In this document: one piece after another, positions 26,024 through 34,945 of the stretch | Layout of the letters: each line of letters starts with the position of its first letter | Position numbering within the stretch: position 1 is the stretch's first letter | Assembly (NCBI GenBank): GCA_028698615.1 | Contig: JAQVWF010000008.1 | Coordinates: forward strand, 24,484-88,483 | Source: Syntrophorhabdaceae bacterium | GTDB lineage: Bacteria > Desulfobacterota > Syntrophorhabdia > Syntrophorhabdales > Syntrophorhabdaceae | DNA: 64,000 nucleotides | Direction: 5' to 3' | Translations under genes and position numbers: made by a program | The notes under the pieces: model-generated | The model's database searches: none | Told to the model about the DNA's origin: nothing | Seen by the model: the letters and a program-made list of their open reading frames with translations, nothing else

Positions 26024-26608
26024 TCAGAACTTCACTTTTGGCGCTTTTTCAGCCCCAGCCTCAGCTTTGAACGCCTCCTTCTGCGGAAGTTTGAGGATGA
26101 ACATATTTGTCAGATTGTTTGGGAAGGTCCGGATGGATGTGTTGAACTCCTGAACCGCCTTGTTGTACCGGGTACGCGCCACGTTTATCCTGTTCTCGGT
26201 ACCCTCGAGCTGGTTCTGAAGGTCCCGGAAGTTCTGACTGGCCTTGAGGTCGGGATATCGCTCGACGACAAGAAGGAGCCGCGACAGGGCTCCCCCCATC
26301 GATGCCTGCGCCTGCTGGAATTGTGCCATCGCCTGAGGATTGCCGATCATGTCCTTCGAGACCTGGGCGGATCCCACCTTTGCCCGGGCCTCCGTTACGG
26401 CCTGAAGGGTCTCGCTCTCATGCTTGGCATAGGCCTTCACCGTCTCCACGAGGTTGGGTACCAGGTCGTTGCGCCTCTGGTATGTAGCCTCCACGTCTCC
26501 CCATGCCGCCTTCACGGCTTCATCGTTTCGCTGGATCGTATTGTAGCCGCAGCCTGTGAACATCATCATCGCCAGAGCAATGACCCCGTATAAAAAGGCT
26601 CTTCTCAT
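26024..26608 (-). CDS. LemA family lipoprotein
   Basis: A 194-residue protein with a perfect ribosome binding site (AAAGGAGG 5 bases before ATG 26608). A lipoprotein signal ends at MMFTGCG. The mature part is the long helical LemA domain: YNTIQRNDEAVKAAWGDVEA, YQRRNDLVPNLVETVKAYA and ARTRYNKAVQEFN. LemA proteins are membrane-anchored helical bundles of unclear function, nearly always next to TPM-domain genes as here. The divergent CMD-family gene starts about 125 bases away, so that spacer should hold promoters for both directions. Confidence 0.92.
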   Translation of the reverse strand: MRRAFLYGVIALAMMMFTGCGYNTIQRNDEAVKAAWGDVEATYQRRNDLVPNLVETVKAYAKHESETLQAVTEARAKVGSAQVSKDMIGNPQAMAQFQQAQASMGGALSRLLLVVERYPDLKASQNFRDLQNQLEGTENRINVARTRYNKAVQEFNTSIRTFPNNLTNMFILKLPQKEAFKAEAGAEKAPKVKF

Positions 26609-26734
26609 TAAGTCCTCCTTTTGCTATGATCAACGCACCTATAGTAGCATTTTCGCGCTATAAAATAAAGACGTCCAACCCTTGACGCAGGGGAAACATG
26701 CGTGATACAAAAACGTGATGAATGGAGGAAGACA

Positions 26735-27142
26735 GTGAACGACGAGATAAAGAAAAGGACCCAGGAGACCGCAAAAAAACTGTGGACCGGAGGGATCAAA
26801 ATGGATCCTCCCTACCTGACATGGAAGGAGTTCGACAAGGATCTGGCCAACGACCTCTCCATGTTCATCACGGGGAATCTTTATTCACGAACGGTCCTTA
26901 CCCTGCCGGAGCGACAGATGGCCGCCTGCGCCATGCTCGCCGCACTCGGTGCGGCCGATGAACTGAAGCTCCATGTCAATGCCGCCCTCAATGTGGGATG
27001 CGACCCCAGGAAACTGGCCGAGGTCTTCTTCCAGCTCGCACCCTATGGAGGGATGCCGCTCGTGAACAAGGCCCTCGAAGTTTTCAGGGATGTTCTCAAG
27101 GGCCGCGGTGAATGGGAGACTTTTACCGGGGGCGGCAAGTAA
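26735..27142 (+). CDS. Carboxymuconolactone decarboxylase (CMD) family protein
   Basis: About 135 residues from GTG 26735, chosen because GGAGG sits 6-7 bases upstream; the frame is open to 26702. The CMD core is LTLPERQMAACAMLAALGAADELKLHVNAAL, followed by GCDPRKLAEVFFQLAPYGGMPLV. The usual AhpD CxxC redox pair is absent: only a single Cys (AACAM) precedes the conserved His, so an AhpD-like peroxidase function is unlikely. Such proteins occur as decarboxylases, lactonases and uncharacterised helpers. It is a single gene, convergent with gdhA. Confidence 0.85.
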   Translation: MNDEIKKRTQETAKKLWTGGIKMDPPYLTWKEFDKDLANDLSMFITGNLYSRTVLTLPERQMAACAMLAALGAADELKLHVNAALNVGCDPRKLAEVFFQLAPYGGMPLVNKALEVFRDVLKGRGEWETFTGGGK

Positions 27143-27275
27143 GACCCGTCCTCTGACGGCCGAAACGGGAAACGACGCCGGAAGAACCGCGGGGGCGCCT
27201 GACTTATCAAGAACGGAGGGAATGAAGAACGCTGTCCCGTTCATCCATCCCCTCCGTCGAAATCTTTGACCAGCA

Positions 27276-27296
27276 AAGCTTCATATGTTGAAGCTT
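27276..27296. terminator. Inverted repeat downstream of gdhA, weak terminator candidate
   Basis: AAGCTTCA (27276-27283) and TGAAGCTT (27289-27296) are perfect 8-base arms around TATGT, lying 11 bases after the gdhA stop on the minus strand. On that strand only a TTTG follows, so if it terminates gdhA it is weak. Confidence 0.35.
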
Positions 27297-27306
27297 CTAC
27301 ACTCTA

Positions 27307-28665
27307 TCATACATAACCGTAGGCCAGCATTGAATTTGCGACCTTGAGGAAACCGGCCACATTGGCGCCGAAGACGTAGTCGCCCTTCTTGCCGTACATC
27401 TCGGCCGCATCAAGACAGGACCTGTGGATGCTCTTCATGATGCCCAGGAGTCTGGCATCAACCTCTTCGCGTGTCCATGCAAGCCTCATGCTGTTCTGGG
27501 ACATCTCGAGACCCGACGTGGCAACGCCGCCGGCGTTCGCGGCCTTCCCGGGGCCAAACAGGAGGCCCTTCTCCTGGAAGATACGGACCGCCTCGGGCGT
27601 TGTTGGCATGTTGGAGCCTTCCGCCACGCAGATGCAGCCGTTTTTCACCAGCGCCTCGGCATGACCCGCGTCTATCTCGTTCTGCGTCGCGCAGGGCAGT
27701 GCTATATCGACCTTGATACCCTGGCTCTTGATGACATCCCAGACGCTCTCGCCAATGTAGCAGACGGCGCCGTCATACCGATCGGCGTATTCGCTTATCC
27801 TGCCCCTCTGGACGTTCTTAAGATCCATGATGTAACCGCACTTGTCGCCCGATATGCCCTGATCGTCTACGATCGTCGAACTGGAATCGCATAAGGTAAT
27901 GACCTTCCCGCCAAGCTGGCTCACCTTTTCGATGGCGAACTGGGCTACGTTACCGGAGCCGCTGACTGCCACCGTCTTGCCCTTGAAGTCGAGGCCTTTC
28001 GTGGCAAGCATCTCTGCGGCGAAATATACGCAGCCGTATCCCGTCGCCTCAGGCCTGACGAGGCTCCCGCCGAAGGACAGGCCCTTGCCCGTGAGAACGC
28101 CCGTATGGTCGTTCATGATCTTCTTGTACATCCCGTACATATAGCCGATCTCCCGGCCGCCTACACCGATATCACCCGCGGGCACGTCACAGTCGGGACC
28201 GATATGCCTGAAGAGCTCAAGCATGTACGCGTGGCAGAATCGCATCACTTCATTGTCCGATTTCCCCTTGGGGTCGAAATCACTGCCGCCCTTGGCGCCC
28301 CCCATGGCAAGCGTCGTAAGGGAGTTCTTGAATATCTGCTCGAACCCGAGAAATTTGAGAATGCCCAGATTGACCGAGGGATGGAAGCGCGTACCGCCCT
28401 TGTAGGGACCGATGGCGTTGTTATACTGGATGCGGTAACCCCTGTTTATCTGCAGGTCTCCCCTGTCATCCACCCAGGGCACGCGAAACATCACCACCCG
28501 GTCGGGCTCGACGATCCTTTCGTATATCTTTGCCTTGACAAACTCCGGGTGTCTCTTCGCCGTGGGCTCAAGGCACTCCAGAACTTCCTCGGCGGCCTGG
28601 TGGAACTCAAATTCATAAGGATCCTGTTTCTTTATTTTTTCTAGTATTTCGCTGGTCACTGACAT
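27307..28665 (-). CDS. gdhA: NADP-type hexameric glutamate dehydrogenase
   Basis: A 452-residue enzyme interconverting 2-oxoglutarate plus ammonium and glutamate in the cytoplasm. It matches bacterial GdhA in length and motifs: RVPWVDDRGDLQINRGYRIQ, the substrate/catalytic-Lys region GGAKGGSDFDPKGKSD, PAGDIGVGGREIGYMYG, the Rossmann glycine motif VSGSGNVAQFA and the C-terminal GGVATSGLEMSQNS. GGAGG lies about 8 bases before the ATG. It is transcribed alone from a 420-base upstream spacer, convergent with the CMD gene. It supplies ammonium assimilation without ATP, which would couple well to ammonium made by NrfA; that link is inference. Confidence 0.97.
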   Translation of the reverse strand: MSVTSEILEKIKKQDPYEFEFHQAAEEVLECLEPTAKRHPEFVKAKIYERIVEPDRVVMFRVPWVDDRGDLQINRGYRIQYNNAIGPYKGGTRFHPSVNLGILKFLGFEQIFKNSLTTLAMGGAKGGSDFDPKGKSDNEVMRFCHAYMLELFRHIGPDCDVPAGDIGVGGREIGYMYGMYKKIMNDHTGVLTGKGLSFGGSLVRPEATGYGCVYFAAEMLATKGLDFKGKTVAVSGSGNVAQFAIEKVSQLGGKVITLCDSSSTIVDDQGISGDKCGYIMDLKNVQRGRISEYADRYDGAVCYIGESVWDVIKSQGIKVDIALPCATQNEIDAGHAEALVKNGCICVAEGSNMPTTPEAVRIFQEKGLLFGPGKAANAGGVATSGLEMSQNSMRLAWTREEVDARLLGIMKSIHRSCLDAAEMYGKKGDYVFGANVAGFLKVANSMLAYGYV

Positions 28666-29087
28666 AAAACAATCCTCCGCGCTCTCGTGTTTTTTTGGAT
28701 CCTCTTCCTGGCATTCAACAGATCTATGCCTCCAAAAGGCCGGCAGACAAATGTCGGGGCCTTTACACCCTCCGCATTCCCTCGTTGCAGGAAGACGACT
28801 CCCTTTTTCATATCTTTCGGTTTTCTCCTTCTGCCGGTATGAGAAAAAACTGGTATATAAAACCCGATAAAAGCAGGTTTTACAATCGGGGAGAAGATGT
28901 TTTTGCCATCAGGGTTAACCCTATCATACCCATAGTGGTATCCCCGGTAGGAAACGCATCTCCTTTACTGCAAGTGGTTTGCAAGGTATCACCATCGAAC
29001 CTGTCGGTATGAGGGGATTTGTGAAAAATAATGGGATAGCTCAGGGTCAGGCAAAAACCCGAGGTTTTCAGGTTGTCACCCCCTATT
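28666..29087. other. Spacer with candidate gdhA promoter region
   Basis: About 420 bases between gdhA and the response regulator end. No gene is evident. The word GGTAT recurs five times between 28836 and 29010, twice inside (C/T)CGGTATGAG (near 28836 and 29005). I cannot tell an operator from chance. No terminator T-tract or RNA gene is recognisable. Confidence 0.35.
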
Positions 29088-29741
29088 TCAGGAAGCGCTC
29101 TGGACCCATTGGATCGCATACTTGAGGAGGTCTGTTCCGTCGGCGAGCTTCAGTTTTTCCTTGATATGGGCCCGATAGGATTCGACGGTCTTGATGCTGA
29201 GGTGGAGTCGTTCGGCTATCTCACGGGTCTTGTTCCCCTGCCCGATGAGCCGGAAAACGGTCAGTTCACGGTTGCTCAGGAGATCGATCGGCGAGGCGCC
29301 CTGACTGACCCCCTCGACGGACACGAATTTCTCGAGCATTTTGGTCGTAATGCGGTCACTGACGAAGATCTCGCCGTCGAGGACCTTTCTGATGGCGACC
29401 AGCACCTTTTCAAGCGCTTCCTGTTTCATGATGTAACCCCGCGCTCCGGCCCGCAGCGACCGTTCCGCGTAAAGTGTCTCGTCATGCATGGAAACCACGA
29501 GGACCGCCATGTCCTTGTGGCGAAGCCTGATTTCCTTGATGAGTTCGATCCCATCGATGCCGGGCAGCGAGATGTCCACTATCGCCATGTCGGGGACGAC
29601 CTTCTCGATGGACTCCAGGGCCATCTGGGCATTCTCCGCCTCGGCGCATACGACAAGGTCGGACTCCTGGTTGATCAGCAGGGTCAATCCCTTCCGCAGA
29701 ATGGGGTGGTCATCAACGATCAGGATCTTTCTTTTAGTCAC
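29088..29741 (-). CDS. NarL/FixJ-family response regulator
   Basis: About 217 residues. GTG 29741 is preferred as start because GGGAGG lies 6 bases before it; an ATG two codons earlier directly abuts that site. The receiver domain has ILIVDDHP, phospho-Asp in VDISLPG and Lys in GYIMKQEA. The C-terminal LuxR-type HTH is LSNRELTVFRLIGQGNKTREIAERLHLSIKTVESYRAHIKEKL, with all helices present. It lies about 40 bases downstream of a HisKA_3 kinase gene on the same strand and is its evident partner. Target genes are unknown. Confidence 0.95.
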   Translation of the reverse strand: MTKRKILIVDDHPILRKGLTLLINQESDLVVCAEAENAQMALESIEKVVPDMAIVDISLPGIDGIELIKEIRLRHKDMAVLVVSMHDETLYAERSLRAGARGYIMKQEALEKVLVAIRKVLDGEIFVSDRITTKMLEKFVSVEGVSQGASPIDLLSNRELTVFRLIGQGNKTREIAERLHLSIKTVESYRAHIKEKLKLADGTDLLKYAIQWVQSAS

Positions 29742-29782
29742 GGACATCCTCCCATGCAACGCGAGATACGGGTCCGCCGCCC

Positions 29783-31339
29783 TTATTCAGCCCCGTGCCT
29801 GTTCAAAAAGGTGCAGCGTATCAGCGTACCGCCCTCGGTGCGGCCCTTTATTTCCAGAACGGCCCCGATCACCGAAGCCCTGTACTGCATGATATTGAGC
29901 CCCATTCCCTTCCCATGGGCCGGGACGCTGCCTATTCCCACACCGTTGTCCTCAACGGTCAGGATGCAGGCCTCGCCGTCCTGCCTTAAGGCGATCGTCA
30001 CCTTATCTGCCTTACCATGTTTTATGGCATTATTCAATGCCTCCTGGACGATTCGGTAAAGATGCGTAGCCGCGGCGTTGTCGCTCAGGAGGACGGGGTT
30101 GTCGTAAACGAAGCTGCAGGTGATACCAAAAAGACGCTCCACATTGGATGCCAGTTCTATGAGGGCCATCATGAGCCCGTCCACCTCAATCCTCACAGGG
30201 TTAAGGCCGCGCGCGAAACCCCGCGTCAGCGTTATGGCCTGGTCGATAAGACCGACGATCTCGAGAACATCCCCGGGCTTGATGGGCTGCTGTGTGGCGG
30301 TCTTCTTCTCGAGCACCTTCCCCATGAAACCGATGCCCGCCAGGTGCTGGCAGAGGCTGTCATGAAGGTCCTGGCCTATTCTTCGCTGCTCCCTGCCGCT
30401 TATCTCGAGAATCTCCCTCTCGAGGCGTTTTCGCCTCGTCGTATCCCGCACGATACCCAGCGCTTTGTTCGGACCGGACATGACGATGCGGACCTCGAAA
30501 TCCCGTTTTTCCCCGCCAAGAGACAGGTGCTGCTCAAAGATCTGCGCTTTCTGGGTCGATATGGACTGTCTTACGCACACCATGACCTGGTCCAGAAGCC
30601 TGCGGGGGAGGAACCTCTCCTGGTCTGATATACAGTAGACGCTTCCCCCGATGACCTTCCCGGCTATGCTCTTGAGGGCGGTAAAATTACCGACATGCAA
30701 GCCCAGGAGCGTCCCGGAACCATCTATCTGGAACATGAGGTCGGGAATGGCCTCAAGAAGCGCACGGTTCTTCGATTCGCTCTCTTTGAGCGCCTCCTCG
30801 CCGAACTTGCGCTCGACGATCTCGCCTATGCGCTTGGCTATGACATTGATAAGACTCCTCTCCTCCTTGAGGAAAGGCCCCTCATCGGATGTCGTTCTTT
30901 TTTCCAGGTAATAAACCTCCAGCGAGCCGGCGTCCTTCCCATGAACGACAATACGCTGTGATTGTTTCCACCGCGTCCGCGCGAAGCCGCGGCTGACGTA
31001 GGAGCGCTCCCCCAGCGTAATGCGGCTCGCGGTGATATCGGGATACTGCCATGCATCGGGGACGATATCGACGGTCCTCTGCAGGATCTCGTCCAGGGTC
31101 GCCCCTTCCTTCTCGACAATACCCGATATGGTATAGAGACAGTTGAGTTCCTTGATCCTTTCGTTGAGTTCGTGGGTCCTTTTTTCGAGCTCTTTCTTCG
31201 ACAGCTCATGCCGCCTGTCGAGTTCGGTAAGACGCCGCACCCTGTCTTCGGCCCGCTTCAGGGCGGTGGCGAGGTTTCTTTGGGCTTTATCCTCGCCGAT
31301 GGGGGACTTCTTTTGATCTCCTGGGGTCCTGGCACGCAT
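29783..31339 (-). CDS. HisKA_3 sensor histidine kinase (GAF-PAS type)
   Basis: A 518-residue kinase without membrane segments. An N-terminal coiled coil (about 20-65) leads to a GAF-like domain (about 65-180, IKELNCLYTISGIVE onward), a PAS domain (190-300) and a HisKA_3 dimerisation domain with H-box GQDLHDSLCQH (His326). The HATPase has VQEALNNAIKHG, VEDNGVGIG and GKGMGLNIMQYRA. The GAF region resembles other cytoplasmic sensors that follow the 'ERIKELNCLY' motif. It phosphorylates the NarL-type regulator encoded just downstream. The stimulus is not evident. Confidence 0.93.
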   Translation of the reverse strand: MRARTPGDQKKSPIGEDKAQRNLATALKRAEDRVRRLTELDRRHELSKKELEKRTHELNERIKELNCLYTISGIVEKEGATLDEILQRTVDIVPDAWQYPDITASRITLGERSYVSRGFARTRWKQSQRIVVHGKDAGSLEVYYLEKRTTSDEGPFLKEERSLINVIAKRIGEIVERKFGEEALKESESKNRALLEAIPDLMFQIDGSGTLLGLHVGNFTALKSIAGKVIGGSVYCISDQERFLPRRLLDQVMVCVRQSISTQKAQIFEQHLSLGGEKRDFEVRIVMSGPNKALGIVRDTTRRKRLEREILEISGREQRRIGQDLHDSLCQHLAGIGFMGKVLEKKTATQQPIKPGDVLEIVGLIDQAITLTRGFARGLNPVRIEVDGLMMALIELASNVERLFGITCSFVYDNPVLLSDNAAATHLYRIVQEALNNAIKHGKADKVTIALRQDGEACILTVEDNGVGIGSVPAHGKGMGLNIMQYRASVIGAVLEIKGRTEGGTLIRCTFLNRHGAE

Positions 31340-31519
31340 TGTGGCGTCATTATATCATAATTTGAAGAAAGGTTATGGGCAGAAGTGCATGGCCTGATTC
31401 TCACGATTATTTTGTAAATAACTGCAAAAAGTGATATACTGAACCGGTCGTGTTTTCATTTTATCCTTCTCTTCTCATTCTTCAGCATCCGGTATAAAAG
31501 TGATTCACGGCATAAAGGG

Positions 31520-32641
31520 ATGATGCTGCCAGAACTTACCATCAAAGGAAAAAGCGTAAAACTGCCCATTATCCAAGGAGGTATGGGCATCGGTGTTTCC
31601 CTCTCACCCCTCGCGAGTGCCGTAGCTGCCGAAGGCGGCATCGGCATCGTCTCCAGCGCATGCCTCGACAGACTCCTCGGAAAACGCAATAACAAGGTAT
31701 ACAGCACCTATGACGCCGTCTATGAAGAGGTTTGCCTGTCACGGGAGAAAGGAGGCGTCTCGGGCATCAATATCATGGTCGCCATCGCCAGGGACTACGA
31801 TGTCACCGTAAAAGCAGCCATCGACGCGAAGGTGGATGTCATCATTTCCGGAGGCGGGCTCCCGTTGACCCTCCCGGGGATCACAAACCCGGGCGAAACC
31901 GCCCTCGTTCCCATCGTCTCTTCGGTGAGAGCTCTCGAGGTCATCTACAAGAAATGGGAACGCCTTGGTTACCGGCCCGACGCCGTTGTGCTGGAAGGAC
32001 CCCTTGCGGGCGGTCACCTTGGCTTCAAGGTGGGTGACCTCGGTCTCGAGTCCAACAAACTGGAGAACCTTTTCCCGCCCATAAAGGATTTCGCCTCACG
32101 TCACGGCGATATTCCCGTGATCGTCGCCGGCGGTATATACGACCGCGATGATATTGCAAGATTCCTCGCGATGGGTGCTGATGGGGTGCAGATGGGAACG
32201 CGCTTTCTCGCGACCGTCGAAAGCAGCGCCACCGAAGCATACAAGCATGCCGTCGTCAACGCGGGCCCGGAGGATATCCTTGTTGCCTCGTCGCCCGGTT
32301 CGCCCTGCGGGATGCCCTTCATGGTGATAAAGGAATCACCCATGTTTGTCTCGGCACTCAACAATCGAAGAAAGCCTCGCTGCGACAAGGGCTACATCAT
32401 GATGAAAAATAGAGAGGGCCGCTACGCGGTCTGCAAGGCCCAGGAAGATAGGGGAGGTTTTTTCTGCATCTGCAACGGCCTTCTGAGTTCCGGCGGCTAT
32501 AACATGGATGCCGAAGAGCCTCTCTACACCGTTGGTGTCAACGGCTGCCGTGTCGACCGCATCAGTACCGTGCGGGATGTCATGGATGAGCTCAGGGGTG
32601 TCATCCCCGCCACACAGATCAGATCAACAGAAGCAGCCTGA
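31520..32641 (+). CDS. Nitronate monooxygenase/FabK-like FMN oxidoreductase
   Basis: A 373-residue TIM-barrel flavoprotein of the 2-nitropropane dioxygenase family. Motifs: PIIQGGMGIGVSLSPLASAVAAEGG at the N-terminus, the phosphate-binding IPVIVAGGIYDRDDI and GADGVQMGTRFLAT segments, and the LAGGHLGFK strand with the family His. The family includes nitronate monooxygenase, the enoyl-ACP reductase FabK and uncharacterised enzymes. The C-terminal ~90 residues carry four cysteines (RCDKGY, VCKAQ, FFCICNG), unusual for classic NMO and found in a subgroup of anaerobes. Whether it is a FabK-like reductase cannot be decided here. It is monocistronic. Confidence 0.88.
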   Translation: MMLPELTIKGKSVKLPIIQGGMGIGVSLSPLASAVAAEGGIGIVSSACLDRLLGKRNNKVYSTYDAVYEEVCLSREKGGVSGINIMVAIARDYDVTVKAAIDAKVDVIISGGGLPLTLPGITNPGETALVPIVSSVRALEVIYKKWERLGYRPDAVVLEGPLAGGHLGFKVGDLGLESNKLENLFPPIKDFASRHGDIPVIVAGGIYDRDDIARFLAMGADGVQMGTRFLATVESSATEAYKHAVVNAGPEDILVASSPGSPCGMPFMVIKESPMFVSALNNRRKPRCDKGYIMMKNREGRYAVCKAQEDRGGFFCICNGLLSSGGYNMDAEEPLYTVGVNGCRVDRISTVRDVMDELRGVIPATQIRSTEAA

Positions 32642-32687
32642 GGGAATTCCCCGTAAAAGTCAACCTCTTGCCGAACACCCTATGAGT

Positions 32688-32715
32688 CGTCATTCCGGCG
32701 AAGGCCGGAATGACG
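32688..32715. repeat. REP-like palindrome
   Basis: CGTCATTCCGGC (32688-32699), GAAG loop, and its exact complement (32704-32715). This 12-bp GC-rich hairpin matches the widely dispersed proteobacterial intergenic palindrome of the form GTCATTCCGGC...GCCGGAATGAC. It lies between the flavoprotein and dipeptidase genes and may protect or end the upstream transcript. Confidence 0.8.
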
Positions 32716-32878
32716 GAAAACCTTTGGATCGTCCGGGAAGAGGCTGGCTCATGCGTCCCCGTCAGGTATCCTCACCCCTTATCTCTTACTCCTTACGGTT
32801 CTTGAATACTCCTCATCGCCTGTTGAAAACAGGGCCGGGTTTTGATAATGTGTACAAAACGCCGGAGGTGCCGCCTGC

Positions 32879-33658
32879 ATGAATAAACAAATCGCTGCCG
32901 GGATTTACCCTGTCGTTTGCGCAGGTTTGTTGCTGCTGTTCCTCTTTCTTCCTTTTCACGCGGGAGCAGGCGAAGATGTGCGCAACCGCTTCGTCGATAT
33001 CAAGAAACATATTCCCTCCATCGTCACAGACATGCGCTATTTCGGCCCCCACAACTTTGTCGGGGAGCGGATCGACGGTTACGGCGCCCCCAGGTGCCTT
33101 CTCACCGTCGAGACCGCCGAGGCGCTGAAACGAGTCCAATCGCACCTGAAAGGTTTTTCCTTCTCCCTGAAGATATATGATTGCTACAGACCTCAGCGGG
33201 CGGTGAACCATTTCGTCAGGTGGGCAAAGGACACTGCCGACACGCGGACAAGAGAGGAGTTCTATCCCACCGTCGACAAGAGCCGCCTCTTCAAGGATGG
33301 ATACATAGCGGAAAGATCAGGGCATTCCCGGGGCAGCACCGTCGACCTGACCATTGTGCCCGTGCCGCTGCCCGAAGAAGAGTCTTACCGTCCGGGTCAG
33401 GAACTCTTCGCCTGCTTTCTCCCTGCGGCTGAACGCTTCCGTGACAACTCCATCGATATGGGTACCGGCTTCGACTGTTTTCACGCCCTCGCCCACACGG
33501 CCAGCAAGGATGCGCGCCCCATCCAGCGCGCAAACCGGCTCCTCCTGAAGACACTCATGGAAAGAGAGGGGTTCGTCAACTATCAACTGGAATGGTGGCA
33601 CTTCACCCTGAAGGATGAGCCTTTTCCCAACACGTATTTCGATTTTGTTATTGAATAG
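32879..33658 (+). CDS. VanX-like D-Ala-D-Ala dipeptidase (M15D), secreted
   Basis: A 259-residue protein with an N-terminal signal sequence (LLLLFLFLPFHAGAG). It has the M15D zinc dipeptidase pattern: SGHSRGSTVDLTI (first His and Asp ligands) and EWWHF (catalytic Glu plus third ligand His), with YDCYRPQRA supplying the Arg. DMRYFGPHNFVG and GYGAPRCLLT are also family segments. VanX/DdpX enzymes hydrolyse D-Ala-D-Ala. With no vanHA ligase genes nearby this copy is more likely for peptidoglycan dipeptide use in the periplasm than for glycopeptide resistance. The second half contains a MGTGFDCF segment typical of the family. Confidence 0.92.
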   Translation: MNKQIAAGIYPVVCAGLLLLFLFLPFHAGAGEDVRNRFVDIKKHIPSIVTDMRYFGPHNFVGERIDGYGAPRCLLTVETAEALKRVQSHLKGFSFSLKIYDCYRPQRAVNHFVRWAKDTADTRTREEFYPTVDKSRLFKDGYIAERSGHSRGSTVDLTIVPVPLPEEESYRPGQELFACFLPAAERFRDNSIDMGTGFDCFHALAHTASKDARPIQRANRLLLKTLMEREGFVNYQLEWWHFTLKDEPFPNTYFDFVIE

Positions 33659-33685
33659 GTGAATTCAAGAGAGCGTAATGTGGAA

Positions 33686-33775
33686 AGCATGGCGCATCGT
33701 TTGCTTTCGGCCCGTAAAAGACTTCTTCGGGGTATTGGGGGGGTTTACTGGGGGCCAATACCGACGCGCCATGCT
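33686..33775. repeat. Nested inverted repeats between convergent genes
   Basis: An outer pair AGCATGGCGC (33686-33695) / GCGCCATGCT (33766-33775) encloses an inner pair GGTATTGG (33731-33738) / CCAATACC (33755-33762). All arms are exact. The inner loop is G-rich (GGGGGGTTTACTGGGGG). The element fills most of the spacer between the dipeptidase and the receiver gene, and could fold as a structured RNA end or a cruciform. Confidence 0.6.
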
Positions 33776-33805
33776 GGTGGGCTTTACAGACTGCCGCGGT
33801 GAGGT

Positions 33806-34183
33806 TCACGATATCCTCCCCTGGCATTCGACAATATGCGACAGGGCGGGCACCAGATCATCGTAGAGCCTTCTCTTGGTGACAAAGGCGTTCGCGCCCG
33901 CCTTCAACGCGGCCTCCTTGTAAGCACTGTTCTCATGGATGGTGAGGATCACCACCTTCGTATCGGGCAACATGGCCTTGAGCTCTATCGTTGCATCTAT
34001 GCCGTTCATCCCGGGCATATCGATATCCATGATGACCGCAAGCGGCGCTTCACGGCGGCAATAAACCAGCGCCTCCCGGGCAGTTCTCATCTCTACGAAG
34101 GAACATGCGGGAAGTTCTTCCTTCAGCCACTCATGAAGAAGCCGTCTGAGGTTCACATGGTCGTCGACGATGACAATGGTCAT
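33806..34183 (-). CDS. Stand-alone receiver-domain response regulator
   Basis: About 125 residues from ATG 34183 (GGAGGAG about 4 bases upstream); the frame is open further to 34255 without support. It is a single receiver domain: MTIVIVDDHVNLRR, phospho-Asp in MDIDMPGMNG, Thr in VVILTIHEN and Lys in AFVTKRRLYD. It ends without an output domain. The usual K-P pair is K-R here. It is the last of three minus-strand genes: kinase, NarL regulator, receiver. It may act as a phosphate sink or a protein-interaction switch for the same kinase. Confidence 0.9.
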   Translation of the reverse strand: MTIVIVDDHVNLRRLLHEWLKEELPACSFVEMRTAREALVYCRREAPLAVIMDIDMPGMNGIDATIELKAMLPDTKVVILTIHENSAYKEAALKAGANAFVTKRRLYDDLVPALSHIVECQGRIS

Positions 34184-34291
34184 TCTCTCCTCCTCTGTCG
34201 AATGAATAAGAATAACCGACGGGGATAGTGATTGTATGTCGGGAGAGTTGGACAAATTCGGGGGGAATGTTCGATAAAACTGGAGTATCCC

Positions 34292-34945
34292 TCACTCCAG
34301 ATCTGTCAGTCCGTGCCTGATGGCAAATTTAACGAGGCCGGGAATGTCTGTTACGTTCAGTTTTTGCATGAGCCGGCTGCGATATGTCTCGACGGTCTTT
34401 GGCGAGAGAAAGATGGTGCCGGCGATCTCCGCGCTTGATTTTCCCTCCACGACCATCTGGAGTATTTCCCGCTCACGCTGGGTAAGGCGGTCGAGGGGGT
34501 TCTCGGGTTCCTTCATATCCTGCTTGCTCAGGTAATCGTCTATGACCCTGTCGGAGATCTTCTGGCTCAGGTAGCGGCCGCCTCTGTACACGGTGTTGAC
34601 GGCGCTCACAACCTCCACCCCCGCCGACTCTTTTAAAAGATAGCCCCTGGCGCCGACCTTCAGGGAACGGTATATATGCTCCGTCGTGGAATGCATGGAA
34701 AGGATGATGATCTGTGTCGATGAACTTTCCTGCCGTATCCGGTTTGCGGCGTCAATACCGTTCAGTTCGGGCATGGCTATGTCCATTATGACGATGTCCG
34801 GATGAAGCCTCGCCGCCTGCCTGACGGCTTCTCGTCCATTCGTTGCCTCCCCGGTCACTATAATGTCAGGCTGAGATTCGAGAAGGAGCTTCAACCCGTC
34901 CCGCACTATGGCATGGTCATCGGCTATAAGAACGCTTATTTTCAT
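34292..34945 (-). CDS. NarL/FixJ-family response regulator
   Basis: About 217 residues from ATG 34945, with GGAGG about 7 bases upstream. Its start overlaps the kinase stop by four bases (ATGA), so the two are translationally coupled. The receiver has VLIADDHAIVRDGLK, phospho-Asp in VIMDIAMPEL and Lys in GYLLKES. The C-terminal LuxR HTH is LTQREREILQMVVEGKSSAEIAG, followed by SPKTVETYRSRLMQKL. It is the direct output partner of the MASE3 kinase encoded upstream and resembles the regulator at 29088-29741. Confidence 0.95.
   Translation of the reverse strand: MKISVLIADDHAIVRDGLKLLLESQPDIIVTGEATNGREAVRQAARLHPDIVIMDIAMPELNGIDAANRIRQESSSTQIIILSMHSTTEHIYRSLKVGARGYLLKESAGVEVVSAVNTVYRGGRYLSQKISDRVIDDYLSKQDMKEPENPLDRLTQREREILQMVVEGKSSAEIAGTIFLSPKTVETYRSRLMQKLNVTDIPGLVKFAIRHGLTDLE

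Noticed and set aside
26735..27142. AhpD-type alkylhydroperoxidase
   Set aside because: The CMD domain lacks the CxxC redox pair needed for AhpD activity.
32879..33658. VanX-like gene as a glycopeptide-resistance determinant
   Set aside because: There is no vanH, vanA-type ligase or vanRS; a secreted dipeptidase for peptidoglycan use is simpler.
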